A stretch of DNA of 64,000 bases from Lewinellaceae bacterium (GCA_020636135.1 JACJYK010000001.1:186001-250000), one strand, 5' to 3'; shown: positions 17,696-27,199, numbered from the stretch's first letter. Notes: generated by a model not told the origin, from the letters alone. Made by a program: numbers and translations.

Positions 17696-20600
17696 TTAAA
17701 AGTCCAGGTCTATACCCACCATAAATATGCGGGGTGCTGGTACGGTACCCCAGTCGATGCCCACGGCCAGGTCGGAGGATACACCAAAACCGTTGGTGTC
17801 GTTGGAGTTGGCCTGGATTTCCGGGTCCAAACCGGGATATTTGGTAAAGGTGAAAGCGTTCTGAACCGTGGTGTAGATGCGTACATTCCGTACCCAGTCT
17901 TTCGGCAACAGGTGCGTCAGGTTGTATCCCAGCGTGATGTTGCGGAAGCGCAGGTACGATCCATCTTCCAGGAAGCGGGTGGAAATACGCCGGTTCCCGT
18001 TGCGGTCATCGTAGCTTACTTTGGGGATATCTGTGTCGGTATGGGTCGGTGTCCAGCGGTTCAGGATCTCCTTGTAAGAATTAAAACCACGGGATTGAGT
18101 CTCGTAGGCAAAATTACCAAAGAGGAAATAGACGTCATTACCCTGAACCCCCTGCAGAAGGGTAGAGAAGTCAAAGTTCTTGTACGTCAGGTTTAGGGTT
18201 AGACCGTAGACGAGGTCCGGGAAAGGACTGCCGAAATGCGCCCTGTCCTTATCATCAATCACATTGTCTCCGTTCAGATCGGCAAATTTGATATCACCCG
18301 GCCGGGTATCGGCGGTCTGAAAGGGACTGGACTCTATCTCCTCCTGGGTGTTGAAGATGCCGATGGCGTCATACAGGAAGAAAGACCCGATCGGATAGCC
18401 GGGTTCGGTCTTGGTGATGGGTCCGTCCGACAGACCAAATCCACCCAGGATAGGCTCGCTGCCGGCCAGTGAGATCACCTTGTTGCTGACGGTGCTCACA
18501 TTGGCAGTTACCGAATACTGCAAGTCTCCCCAGTGATTGCGCAGGCTGGTGGCCAGCTCCAACCCCTTATTTTGTACTTTGCCGGCATTCACATAAGGAG
18601 GATTGACTGACCCGGCGATCTGGGGTATGGGCACACGGACCAGGATATCGGTGCTGTTCTTGATGTAGTAGTCGGCTACGATCGAAAGCTTGTCATTCCA
18701 AAGGCTGAGGTCAACACCCACATTTTTCTGCGTGGTGGTCTCCCAGCGGATGTTTTGATTCCCTGTTTCGACAACCGTAGCGCCGGTGGCAATCGAGCCG
18801 CCAAAAGGATAAACAAATTGTCCGGTGCGTACCAGGGAGCTGTAAGGATAAATGCCTATCTCCTGGTTACCCAGTTGGCCCCATGAAGCCCGCAGCTTAA
18901 GGGATGATAATGCCTTGATATTTTGCAGGAAATCTTCGTTGCCGATATTCCAGGCGACCGATACCGACGGGAAAGTTCCCCAGCGGTGTTCCGAGCCAAA
19001 TCGCGAAGAACCATCCCGGCGCACTGCAGTTTGAAGGATATACCGGTTGCGGTAATTGTAGTTTGCCTGGGCAAAATAGGATAATAATCCCCAGGCTGTC
19101 TCAATACCGGAAGCACCGATGTTGCTGATATCTGCTGCGACCGAATTGTCAATGTAGCGGAAGAGCGGATCGGTGCGGATGAAATTATTGGCGGAGGCGC
19201 CCAGGTAATTGGCCTGGTTGTCGATGGCTTCCATGCCCAATAGGAATGAAGTCTGGTGGTCTCCGTTGGAACCAAAATTATGCTGGTAGTTTATGGTATT
19301 GTTCCAGACCAGATTTTGGCTGTAGCTGCGGCCTTCGGAAAGAGATGAAGGATCGTAAATGGCCGCAGACAGGCGTTGCTTGAAGAGTTTATTGTTTTCA
19401 AACAGCAGGTCGAGGCCCAGATTGGTGCGCACGCTCAGGTCTGCGATCGGGCTCCATTCCGCGAATACATTGCCAAAGGCCCGGTGCCGGCGGATGGTCC
19501 AGTCGGTGGCATCTACAAAGGCCAGCGGATTGGCATTTCCATCGCCATAAAGAGATGGGTCCCCCAGGACATTGGAGGTGTTGACGTAATTGCCCTCCTT
19601 ATCGTAAATGGGAAATACCGGTGCAGCGATCAGGGTATAACGGATACCGCTTAGTTCATTGCCAGGCCCGGCGCCATCCCCCGATGAATTAATCACCTTG
19701 CGGTCGGTGTAGGAAAAGGCAAAGTTGTTACCCACCTTAAACTTGCTCTTGCCGATTTCTCCGTTAAACCGGACCAGGTATTTATTAAACCCCTGCCCGC
19801 GGAAGATCCCATCCTGAGACAGATATTCACCCATTACATAATAGGTGCTGCTGGCTGCTCCACCGGTGGCACTCAAGGAATAGCGTTGCATTGGAGCCGG
19901 ATTAAAGAGGAGGTCCAGCCAGTTGTTGTTGGGCAATGTATCCAGGATGGACAGCGGAAAAGTGTCCAGCTGGCGGCGCGGATCGCGTAGTGTATTGGCA
20001 TTGCGAATGGCTTCATTGCGGATGGTCAGGTAGTCGCGTGAGTCCAGGAGTTCGGGTAGATTGGCAGGCGTCTGGACACCATAGTAAGACTGGAATGAAA
20101 AGACCGGGTCTCCACTTTGACCTTTTTTAGTGGTGATGATGATGACACCGTTGGCAGCGCGGGAACCGTAGATGGCGGCGGCGGCACCATCCTTGAGGAC
20201 CTGGATGGATTCTACATCGTTGAGGGAAAACATATTAACTGGTCCGGTGGTAGGTACGCCGTCGATGATGTATAGGGGATTGTTGTTGCCCAGCGTACTC
20301 ACACCGCGCATGCGTACGGCGATGTCGTCACCGGGAGCGCCGGTGGTTTGGGTGACCTGCAAACCTGCGACCTGTCCCTGCAATGCCTGGTCCAGGCCGA
20401 CCACCGATAGTTTTTCGATGTCTTTGGGTTTTACCGTTGCAATGGCGCTGGATACGTTGCTGCGGATTTCCTTTCGATAACCGGTTACCACCACGTCTTC
20501 CAGCAATTTGGCTTCTTCGTCCATGACGACAGAAAGTTTGGATTGGTTGTTGACTGGTAGTTCCTGGGTTTGGAATCCGATGTAGCTGAAAACCAGTGTT

Positions 20601-20845
20601 GCATTCGCGGGGGCGGTCAGGCTGAACATGCCATCCAGGTCGGTGGTGGTTCCATTCTGGGTTCCTTTCTCCTGGATATTAACCCCGATCAGGGGTAGTC
20701 CATCAGCGGATGAGGTCACTGTTCCTGTAACGGTGATCTGTTGACCCCATAGAAATATTGGAAATAGCAGGATTGGTAAGAGCTTGCCGAATGTTGAAGG
20801 CAAGCCATGGACCTTGGTTGTTGACCAATGTAGAAGTATGCTCAT
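17696..20845 (-). CDS. susC: SusC/RagA-type TonB-dependent transporter
   Basis: This 1049-residue outer membrane protein has a signal peptide to about residue 36, a carboxypeptidase-regulatory-like beta-sandwich (about 38-120), a TonB-box-like VVVTGYR, a plug domain ending near GSRAANGVIIITTKKGQ, and a long beta-barrel closing with FMVGIDLDF. It imports the glycan fragments bound by SusD, using the proton motive force through TonB. No STN domain is present, so it is unlikely to signal to an anti-sigma factor; the divergent AraC gene is the more likely regulator. It is the first gene of the locus. Confidence 0.97.
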   Translation of the reverse strand: MSILLHWSTTKVHGLPSTFGKLLPILLFPIFLWGQQITVTGTVTSSADGLPLIGVNIQEKGTQNGTTTDLDGMFSLTAPANATLVFSYIGFQTQELPVNNQSKLSVVMDEEAKLLEDVVVTGYRKEIRSNVSSAIATVKPKDIEKLSVVGLDQALQGQVAGLQVTQTTGAPGDDIAVRMRGVSTLGNNNPLYIIDGVPTTGPVNMFSLNDVESIQVLKDGAAAAIYGSRAANGVIIITTKKGQSGDPVFSFQSYYGVQTPANLPELLDSRDYLTIRNEAIRNANTLRDPRRQLDTFPLSILDTLPNNNWLDLLFNPAPMQRYSLSATGGAASSTYYVMGEYLSQDGIFRGQGFNKYLVRFNGEIGKSKFKVGNNFAFSYTDRKVINSSGDGAGPGNELSGIRYTLIAAPVFPIYDKEGNYVNTSNVLGDPSLYGDGNANPLAFVDATDWTIRRHRAFGNVFAEWSPIADLSVRTNLGLDLLFENNKLFKQRLSAAIYDPSSLSEGRSYSQNLVWNNTINYQHNFGSNGDHQTSFLLGMEAIDNQANYLGASANNFIRTDPLFRYIDNSVAADISNIGASGIETAWGLLSYFAQANYNYRNRYILQTAVRRDGSSRFGSEHRWGTFPSVSVAWNIGNEDFLQNIKALSSLKLRASWGQLGNQEIGIYPYSSLVRTGQFVYPFGGSIATGATVVETGNQNIRWETTTQKNVGVDLSLWNDKLSIVADYYIKNSTDILVRVPIPQIAGSVNPPYVNAGKVQNKGLELATSLRNHWGDLQYSVTANVSTVSNKVISLAGSEPILGGFGLSDGPITKTEPGYPIGSFFLYDAIGIFNTQEEIESSPFQTADTRPGDIKFADLNGDNVIDDKDRAHFGSPFPDLVYGLTLNLTYKNFDFSTLLQGVQGNDVYFLFGNFAYETQSRGFNSYKEILNRWTPTHTDTDIPKVSYDDRNGNRRISTRFLEDGSYLRFRNITLGYNLTHLLPKDWVRNVRIYTTVQNAFTFTKYPGLDPEIQANSNDTNGFGVSSDLAVGIDWGTVPAPRIFMVGIDLDF

Positions 20846-21076
20846 ACCCGTATGCTCAGAATTAATTGAAAACTGGACCTACATCCAATAGAATGTATGT
20901 CTGATCTCTCCGAATAAGGAAGATCATTTTCCGTATTTTCCGTTTTATAAAATTACTGGTAGTTCCATCCGATGTCTGATACTATTCCATGAATTTTTTA
21001 TACTTTCATGAAATTCATCCCGGCAGCTTCAGAACTTGGAATTCTTGCCGGACAAAGCCTGACCAATCCTACGGAC
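20846..21076. promoter_or_regulatory. Divergent control region between susC and the AraC regulator
   Basis: This 231-base gap serves two divergent transcription units. The 9-base direct repeat ATGTCTGAT occurs at 20897-20905 and 20972-20980, 75 bases apart, and ATTTTCCGT occurs twice in tandem at about 20928-20945. Direct repeats on one face of the helix are the usual AraC-family target. I do not see a convincing TAnnTTTG box. Confidence 0.45.
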
Positions 21077-22057
21077 ATGAAGATATTTCGTGAGATCACC
21101 CCTGTTAAGAAAAGCGATGTATTTGTCATCCTGGACTCCTACAACGTTCATTTTGACTATCCCATTCACAATCACCCGGAGTATGAATTAAACCTGGTTA
21201 TCGGTTCTTCGGGCAACCGCATTGTAGGCGATAGCATCGAAGGATACGCCAAAAAAGACCTGGTCTTGTTGGGACCTTATTTATATCACAAGTGGGATAG
21301 GACCGATATCCGTCCGGATGGGGTAGGGCCGGATTGTCGCGTGGTCACCATCCAGTTTGACGAGCATTTGTTTGACAGCACATTACTGAGTAAAGGGCCT
21401 TTTTACCGCATCCGCAAGTTGTTAAACCGGTCAAACCGGGGAATCTGTTTCACGGGTACGACATTCGATCAGGCGCAATCATTGATCACCGGTCTGACCA
21501 GATTGCAGGGCTTCGAGAGTGTTTTGGTGTTTCTTCAATTATTGGAATTATTGGCCAATAGCACCGAATGCAGATTCCTTGCCAGCGAAGTTTTCCGCGA
21601 ATATGCCCTGGATTTGGACAACCACCGGATGGAGATCGCCTACCAGTACGTGGTGCGGAATTTCAACAACCCGGACCTGAAGATCGGGGAGGTAGCCGAG
21701 AAACTGCATATGGCGGAATCTACCTTCAGTCATTTTTTTAAAAAGAATACCAATAAGAGCTTTACACATTTTTTACTCGACCTGCGATTGGGCTATGCCT
21801 GCAAGCAATTGTTGGAGTCTGATGATAACGTGGGAAACATCAGCCTTAAGTCAGGTTTCAACAATCTCGCCAATTTTAACCGCCTCTTTCGCAAATATCG
21901 GCGCTGTACGCCGTTGCAGTACCGCAAGCAATATAAGATGCGGGTTGATTTTGACTGGTCGCATCAGCTCACGCCCTACCAATTCGTTCCGGAAGACAAT
22001 GGCAATCATCCGTTGCTGAAGCCAGAGGATTATGCGACGAAACTGGCCCACAATTGA
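21077..22057 (+). CDS. AraC-family transcriptional regulator of the glycan locus
   Basis: From the ATG at 21077 (MKIFREITPVKKSD) the protein has 326 residues. An N-terminal cupin-like ligand domain with PIHNHPEYELNLV precedes a two-helix-turn-helix AraC DNA-binding domain (about residues 210-310, with MAESTFSHFFKKNTNKSF and the second helix SGFNNLANFNRLFRKY). An ATG 69 bases earlier is in frame, but family members begin with the MK--REITP pattern, so I prefer the later start. It is divergent from susC and seven bases from the esterase frame. It probably senses a sugar and activates the locus. Confidence 0.9.
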   Translation: MKIFREITPVKKSDVFVILDSYNVHFDYPIHNHPEYELNLVIGSSGNRIVGDSIEGYAKKDLVLLGPYLYHKWDRTDIRPDGVGPDCRVVTIQFDEHLFDSTLLSKGPFYRIRKLLNRSNRGICFTGTTFDQAQSLITGLTRLQGFESVLVFLQLLELLANSTECRFLASEVFREYALDLDNHRMEIAYQYVVRNFNNPDLKIGEVAEKLHMAESTFSHFFKKNTNKSFTHFLLDLRLGYACKQLLESDDNVGNISLKSGFNNLANFNRLFRKYRRCTPLQYRKQYKMRVDFDWSHQLTPYQFVPEDNGNHPLLKPEDYATKLAHN

Positions 22058-22088
22058 GTAAAGATTGCCAGCAAAAAGAATCCTAACC

Positions 22089-22943
22089 ATGACAAGTTAT
22101 TTCGTAATGATTTCACGTATCGTCTGTTTTACCGCCGTGCTTTTATTATTGCGGTTACCTGGTTTCAGTCAGGATGCCGGATCCCGGACTGAATTCTTTC
22201 CGGTCCACCGGAAACAAGTCAAAAAGATGCCTAAGCCCAGGCGGTTATGGGTCTTCTTTATGGCTGGCCAATCCAACATGGCTGGCCGTGGCCAGGTTGA
22301 GCCTCAGGATACCCTTTCCAGTCCACGGATCATAACCCTCAATGCGTCCAATCAATGGATTTATGCCAAGGAACCGCTGCATTATTACGAACCCAATTTG
22401 ACCGGGTTGGATTGCGGTATGTCGTTCGCACGTACGCTATTTGCAGATGTTCCCAAAAAAGTAACGGTTGCAATCATTCCCTGTGCGGTAGGTGGGAGTT
22501 CGATCGAACAATGGTTGGAGGATGACACCTATAGAGGCGTCACCTTGCTGTCTAATTTTAAGGAGAAAGTTGCTTTGGCAAAACAATATGGTACCATTAA
22601 GGGCATCCTGTGGCATCAGGGCGAGAGCAATTCCAAGCCGGACCGGATACCAAACTATGAGGAGCAGTTGCAGATGCTGATTGATACATTCCGGGGGATT
22701 ACCGGCAACCCAAAACTTCCAATATTGATCGGCGAACTCGGATCTTATTTTGAACCCATAGAAGCCCAGCAAAACAGTGATGCCATCAATGCCATCATTC
22801 ATCAAGTGGGATTGTCCGATCCTAACGTTCGTGTGATCACGACTGCTGATCTTCACCCCAAAGAAGATAAAGTCCATTTCAACTCTGCAGGACAGCGGGA
22901 GATGGGAAGGCGGTTTGCGGAAGCGTTTTTAGGGATAAAGTAG
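22089..22943 (+). CDS. Secreted SASA-type carbohydrate esterase
   Basis: The 284-residue protein (ATG at 22089; a TTG 24 bases earlier is also in frame) has a signal peptide and a sialate O-acetylesterase-like/CE6 fold. The catalytic Ser lies in MAGQSNMAGRG, the oxyanion Gly in CAVGGSSIEQW, a conserved Gln-Glu in WHQGESNS, and the catalytic Asp-His pair in KVHFNSAG. It probably removes acetyl groups from the glycan handled by the adjacent PUL, which fits an acetylated mannan- or xylan-like substrate. It follows araC closely, so the two are likely co-transcribed. Confidence 0.88.
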   Translation: MTSYFVMISRIVCFTAVLLLLRLPGFSQDAGSRTEFFPVHRKQVKKMPKPRRLWVFFMAGQSNMAGRGQVEPQDTLSSPRIITLNASNQWIYAKEPLHYYEPNLTGLDCGMSFARTLFADVPKKVTVAIIPCAVGGSSIEQWLEDDTYRGVTLLSNFKEKVALAKQYGTIKGILWHQGESNSKPDRIPNYEEQLQMLIDTFRGITGNPKLPILIGELGSYFEPIEAQQNSDAINAIIHQVGLSDPNVRVITTADLHPKEDKVHFNSAGQREMGRRFAEAFLGIK

Positions 22944-23039
22944 GACTGCCACGAATTACACGGATAGTGTTTTCCTATTAACACGTACCTATTGAAGTCA
23001 TGATACTGATGATCGCTAACGTTCTTCCAGCATTATACC

Positions 23040-23165
23040 TTGACACCACGACACCATAATACCATAATGCCAAAATACCATAATACCATGTAGCTAAAGC
23101 CCGCGCAAATACATCAACCCGTGCCCCTCCGTGTCTTCTCTAAGGCCCTCCGTGTAACCATACGT
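23040..23165. repeat. Short simple repeats downstream of the esterase gene
   Basis: From 23046 to 23092 the sequence is a degenerate ACCATAAT tandem repeat. Then 23118-23160 reads, on the minus strand, as two copies of an ACACGGAGG-containing motif about 25 bases apart. A peptide read through the latter in one frame is not a credible protein. The region lies between the convergent esterase and DUF1080 genes, and I see no gene in it. Confidence 0.6.
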
Positions 23166-23172
23166 AAACCCC

Positions 23173-23796
23173 TTACAGAATCGGCGACTTTCTGAACCTT
23201 CCTTCCGGTACCAGTTCTTTGATCTTGATGTTGCGGAAGCGGACTTTGATGCCGCCGCCGTCATGTATCTGCAGGCAGATGGAGCCGTGGCCCTCACCGA
23301 TCTTCTGATCTTCAAGGCTGACCATGGGTTGACCATTAAGCCAGGTGTCGATCTGGGCGCCAACCACGCGGGCACGGAGGGTATTCCACTCGTTCTCTTT
23401 GAGGGGGTTGAAGACGGATTCCTTTGGGAGCTTGAGCCAGCCGCGGCCGTAGGACTCATAGACGCCGCCGGTTTTGTCCTTGTCCGGGGCAATCTCGACC
23501 TGCCAGCCACTCACCTTGGTGCCGCTGACAGTAGAGCGGATAAACATACCGCTGTTGCCGTTGGCCTCCAGCTTAAACTCGAGGGTGATGTCAAAATCGT
23601 CGTAGGCCATATCGGTGCACAGATAACCATACTGGGCATCGGGGCCGGACTCGGCGACCAGCGTGCCATCCTCGGCATACCATTTCTCGGTGCCGTAGGC
23701 ATGCCAGCCTTTCAGATCGGAACCATTGAACAGCGAAGCGGTGGCACAAGCCGACCAGATCAGGGCGATGGATAGCAGGATAAATGCTTTTTTCAT
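23173..23796 (-). CDS. DUF1080 / 3-keto-disaccharide hydrolase-domain lipoprotein
   Basis: The 207-residue product has a signal ending in SAC (Cys17 as likely lipid site) and a concanavalin-like DUF1080 domain. Diagnostic pieces are SLFNGSDLKGWHAYG, the DFDITLEFKLEANGNSG strand, GWQVEIAPDK, YESYGRGWL, NTLRARVVG and GSICLQIHDGGGIKVRFRNI. Some members hydrolyse 3-keto-glycosides and others only bind sugar. It ends next to the PUL and may serve it, but it is convergent with the esterase and has its own transcription. The domain is clear and the activity is inferred. Confidence 0.88.
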   Translation of the reverse strand: MKKAFILLSIALIWSACATASLFNGSDLKGWHAYGTEKWYAEDGTLVAESGPDAQYGYLCTDMAYDDFDITLEFKLEANGNSGMFIRSTVSGTKVSGWQVEIAPDKDKTGGVYESYGRGWLKLPKESVFNPLKENEWNTLRARVVGAQIDTWLNGQPMVSLEDQKIGEGHGSICLQIHDGGGIKVRFRNIKIKELVPEGRFRKSPIL

Positions 23797-24003
23797 GACG
23801 ATTTTGAGTTAGATGGGAAAGTTAATAAAAGTTAGCAGGAGTTTAAAGGACAATAGATCCGGCTACCGGCAAGTCAGCGAGGTCTGTTGAATGTGGTGGT
23901 TGTATATTGATCTCTCTGTTGATTTGTTTATAGGTAATGGATCATGTAACCATATGCCTCCTTCTCCATAAATCCCTATTTTGTCTGCCTAACCAGAAAT
24001 CAC

Positions 24004-25047
24004 TTGAGTCCATTATCGCTGATATCCGGTCGTTCGTTACGCAAAGGAGGCATGCAATGGCTGTATTTTGCCGGTACATCTTATCTGGGCATCCCCTATG
24101 ATGATACTTTCCAGAAGTTGCTGAAGGAAGGTATGGGCCTCTTTGGGAGCCATTACGGAGGCTCCCGGCATTCCAACATCACCCTCAATGTTTACGAGCA
24201 GGCGGAGGCTTTTCTGGCGGAATGGTCGGGCATGCCCGCCGCATTATTGACGTCCAGCGGCACCCTCTCCGGACAGCTGGTAGCGCGTCACCTGCAACAG
24301 GAGACCTTGTGTTTGTACGCCCCCAATACGCATACTGCCATGCAGACAGCTCAGGTGAAAATGATGCAAAAATGGCCGGAAGAATTGTTTTCAACCATCC
24401 GCAACCATCCCGGCAAAGTCGTTTCTATTTTGTGCAATGCATTGGATCCGCTCCATGCCCGGCTTACAAACTGGGATTGGATCAGGGATCTGCCTCCGGG
24501 AAGGAAATACATCCTGGTAGTGGATGATTCTCACGGTTTTGGTATCACCGGTGACCATGGACGCGGAGCCATCGAATTGTTACCGGTCATGCCAGCCGGC
24601 TGCGAGCTGATCCTGGTGTCATCCCTGGCGAAGGCGTGGGGTATTCCTGCAGGCGTTGTGTTGGGTCATCAGGAGCGGATCCGGCGCCTGTATGCCGATC
24701 CCCTTTTTATCGGGAGTTCGCCTCCGCCGCCCATGTATGTCTATGCCATGCAGAATGCAGCCGCGCTCTATGAGGCACGAAGGCAGGAGCTATTGAAGCG
24801 TTTAAATCAATTTCAACGAAAGTGCAAGCATCTCAGGGAGTTCAGGCACATACCCGGATTCCCGGTGTATTTTACCCCGAAGAATGGATTATTTGATGCA
24901 CTCTACCAGCATCAGGTGCTCATTTCATCATTCCCGTACCCTACGGTTAAATCTCCGCCGGTCACCCGGGTGGTGATCAATGCCAGCCATGAACCAGAAG
25001 ATATTGACCAGCTGGCAGTGCTGGTGGATGCCTATTTTACGAGTTGA
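24004..25047 (+). CDS. PLP-dependent aminotransferase, AONS (BioF)-like
   Basis: The 347-residue protein is a fold-type I PLP enzyme of the alpha-oxoamine synthase group. It shows GSHYGGSRHSNITLNVYEQAE near the substrate entry, DDSHGFGITG with the ring-contacting Asp/His, and SSLAKAWG with the PLP lysine. The start is TTG: no in-frame ATG exists between the upstream stop and 24052, and the segment before that ATG (LISGRSLRKGG) matches the family N-terminus. A GGAGG sits directly against the 24052 ATG, too close to serve it. No biotin or sphingolipid genes are adjacent, so the product is not assigned. Confidence 0.85.
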   Translation: MSPLSLISGRSLRKGGMQWLYFAGTSYLGIPYDDTFQKLLKEGMGLFGSHYGGSRHSNITLNVYEQAEAFLAEWSGMPAALLTSSGTLSGQLVARHLQQETLCLYAPNTHTAMQTAQVKMMQKWPEELFSTIRNHPGKVVSILCNALDPLHARLTNWDWIRDLPPGRKYILVVDDSHGFGITGDHGRGAIELLPVMPAGCELILVSSLAKAWGIPAGVVLGHQERIRRLYADPLFIGSSPPPPMYVYAMQNAAALYEARRQELLKRLNQFQRKCKHLREFRHIPGFPVYFTPKNGLFDALYQHQVLISSFPYPTVKSPPVTRVVINASHEPEDIDQLAVLVDAYFTS

Positions 25048-25129
25048 GGGGATAGCTGTCATCGCTTTAGAATGTGTGTTTGAATCCAGCAAGGTTCTTC
25101 CATCATTTGCTTTCGATAGTGTTTTTATT

Positions 25130-25850
25130 CCGTACCTACGGCACGGTTTGCTGCAATGAATTTGTTTCAACCAGGATAGGGTCCCGCTGGGACCGGGGAT
25201 TTTGCTGGAACTGGGGGTTTGGATTATGCAATCCCCCGTGCCGTAGGTACGGCATCTGAATCCACCGCCCAACTAGTCCCGCTCACACATTAGAAATTAC
25301 CAGCATATGATATCTAATGATCTCCTGGAGGATATCTTCCTGGTCCCAGCGGGACCTCATTCCTGTAGCCAAAAAATTATTAACAATCCCCCGTGCCGTA
25401 GGTACGGCACCTGAATCCACCGCCCAACTAGTCCCGCTCACACATTAGAAATTAACAGCATATGATTTCTAATGATCCCCTGGATGATATCTTCCTGGTC
25501 CCAGCGGGACCTCATTCCGGTAGCCAAAAAATTATTATGCAATCCCCGTGCCGTAGGTGCGGCACCTGCATTCACCGCCCAACCAGTTCCGGGTACACAT
25601 TAAAAATTAATAGCATATGATTTCTATTGATCTCCTGGATGATATCTTCCTGGTCCCAGCGGGACCTCATTCCGGTAGCCAAAAAATTATTATGCAATCC
25701 CCCTTGCCGTAGGTACGGCACCTGGACCCACCGCCCAACTAGTCCCGGGTACACATTAAAAATTAATAGCATATGATTTCTAATGATCTCCTGGATGATT
25801 TCTTCCTGGTCCCAGTGGGACCCCAATCCGGTAGCCAACAATGATTATGA
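25130..25850. repeat. Array of four ~155-base palindromic repeat units plus a partial inverted unit
   Basis: Four direct copies start at about 25231, 25386, 25542 and 25697. Each holds a GTGCCGTAGGTACGGCAC-type palindrome, a CCGCCCAACTAGTCCCG segment, CATATGATTTCTAATGATC, and a GGTCCCAGCGGGACC-type palindrome followed by CCGGTAGCCAA. A fifth, partial unit in the opposite sense occupies 25130-25194. The open frames inside are repeat artefacts. The whole 25048-25912 gap contains no gene I can support. It resembles REP/BIME-type intergenic repeats; no transposase is nearby. Confidence 0.85.
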
Positions 25851-25912
25851 AATATTCCTTTTGTCCCATTAATTCATGAACTTTATTTCCTTAGACCAAT
25901 GCAAAGCGGATT

Positions 25913-27199
25913 ATGATCCCCATATCTAAATCTCCATTGAATTCATTATCAAAGCCCGGCTTCCTGTTATTTTGTTTTGTTGCGATCGGCATCGGCCTGT
26001 CGTATCAGCCCATTGCACGGACACCCCTCGATGAGATTCTGCGTTCAAACCGGCAGCAATTGAAACCGGTGATCAAACATCCGGACCGCTACCGCCTGCA
26101 GATCATCTATACCCAGATTGACCGCGATGCCCAAAACAAGCCATCCTTCGCCACCTACCGCTTTCATCAAAACGACAACATCTATTTTTACCCCGCATCA
26201 TCGGTTAAAATGCCAACGGCATTTGTGGCGCTGGAAAAAATCAATAACCTCCATGTCCAGGGTCTGAATCGCGAGACGCCCATGTTTACCAATGCAGATC
26301 GTGTACCGCAAACTGCGGAGACACAGGATACCTCTGCTGCTCATGGGTTGCCCTCAGTAGCACAATACATCCGTCGGATCTTTGCGATAAGCGACAACGA
26401 TGCCTACAACCGGCTCTATGAATTTGTCGGTCAGCGTGCTTTAAATCAAATCCTTTACGACAAAGGTTTCGGCCATACGCGCATCACCTGCCGTCTGGAT
26501 GCTCCGCAGTTCCTGCCACTGGACAACCAGATTACCAATGCGGTTTACTTCCAGGACCAGGGACAGGTGCTTTACAGTCAGGGGCAGGTGCAATCCCAGT
26601 GGATCGCTCCCGATCTGAATCTCAACGAAGAAATGCAGGGCAATGGCAGCATTGATCAGGATGGAGAACTTATCGATCAGCCTTTCGATTTTAGTCAAAA
26701 AAATTACATCTCACTGGAAACATTGCATGACGTCCTGAAGACGGTTCTTTTTCCGGAATCTGCCCCTGAAAATCAGCGATTCAATTTCACTGAAGACGAC
26801 TACCGGTTCCTGTATCGATGTATGGGCAGTTTCCCCAGAGAATTTGTTCACCCTCATTACGATCCCCGGACGTATCCTGACAACTACATGAAATTCCTGG
26901 GCTATCGTGGAGATTCAGCGATGATCCCACCGTACGTGCGCATCTTTAACAAAGTTGGTGAAGCGTACGGTTACCTCACAGATGTTGCTTATGTGGTTGA
27001 CTTTGAACACAAAGTGGAATACCTGTTGGCGGCCACATTAATGGTCAATGCTAATGGCATATTCAACGACGGTGTCTATGAATACGACACAATTGGCTTA
27101 CCGTTTCTGGCTCATTTGGGACAGGCTGTATATCAATTCGAATTAAGCCGTCACCGGGATCATGTTCCTGACCTTAGCCGTTTTGCAATAGACTTTTAG
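25913..27199 (+). CDS. Secreted class A beta-lactamase-like serine hydrolase
   Basis: The 428-residue protein has an N-terminal hydrophobic signal or anchor (about residues 15-30) and a beta-lactamase/transpeptidase fold. The SxxK motif is Ser96-Ser-Val-Lys99 in YPASSVKM, and the SDN motif is Ser160-Asp-Asn162 in FAISDNDAYNRL. The third motif, normally KTG, appears as Lys-Val-Gly in FNKVGEAYG. It is longer than a usual class A enzyme. It may be a peptidoglycan or peptide hydrolase rather than an antibiotic-resistance enzyme. It stands alone upstream of lutABC. Confidence 0.85.
   Translation: MIPISKSPLNSLSKPGFLLFCFVAIGIGLSYQPIARTPLDEILRSNRQQLKPVIKHPDRYRLQIIYTQIDRDAQNKPSFATYRFHQNDNIYFYPASSVKMPTAFVALEKINNLHVQGLNRETPMFTNADRVPQTAETQDTSAAHGLPSVAQYIRRIFAISDNDAYNRLYEFVGQRALNQILYDKGFGHTRITCRLDAPQFLPLDNQITNAVYFQDQGQVLYSQGQVQSQWIAPDLNLNEEMQGNGSIDQDGELIDQPFDFSQKNYISLETLHDVLKTVLFPESAPENQRFNFTEDDYRFLYRCMGSFPREFVHPHYDPRTYPDNYMKFLGYRGDSAMIPPYVRIFNKVGEAYGYLTDVAYVVDFEHKVEYLLAATLMVNANGIFNDGVYEYDTIGLPFLAHLGQAVYQFELSRHRDHVPDLSRFAIDF

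Noticed and set aside
20846..21076. Hybrid two-component or sigma/anti-sigma control of the PUL
   Set aside because: No such genes are adjacent and SusC lacks an STN domain; the divergent AraC gene explains control better.
23094..23510. 138-codon minus-strand frame overlapping the DUF1080 gene
   Set aside because: Its C-terminal part is a translated ACACGGAGG repeat and the rest is a shadow of DUF1080 in another frame.
24928..25272. Minus-strand frame containing a CRTYGTG peptide
   Set aside because: The CRTYGTG part is the translated GTGCCGTAGGTACGGCAC palindrome, and the rest is antisense to the PLP enzyme gene.
25572..25841. 89-codon minus-strand open frame in the repeat array
   Set aside because: It runs through two repeat units and repeats itself (LLIFNVYP twice); it has no ribosome binding site and is explained by the palindromic repeats.
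25130..25850. CRISPR array
   Set aside because: The units are about 155 bases with conserved rather than unique spacers, and no cas genes are near.
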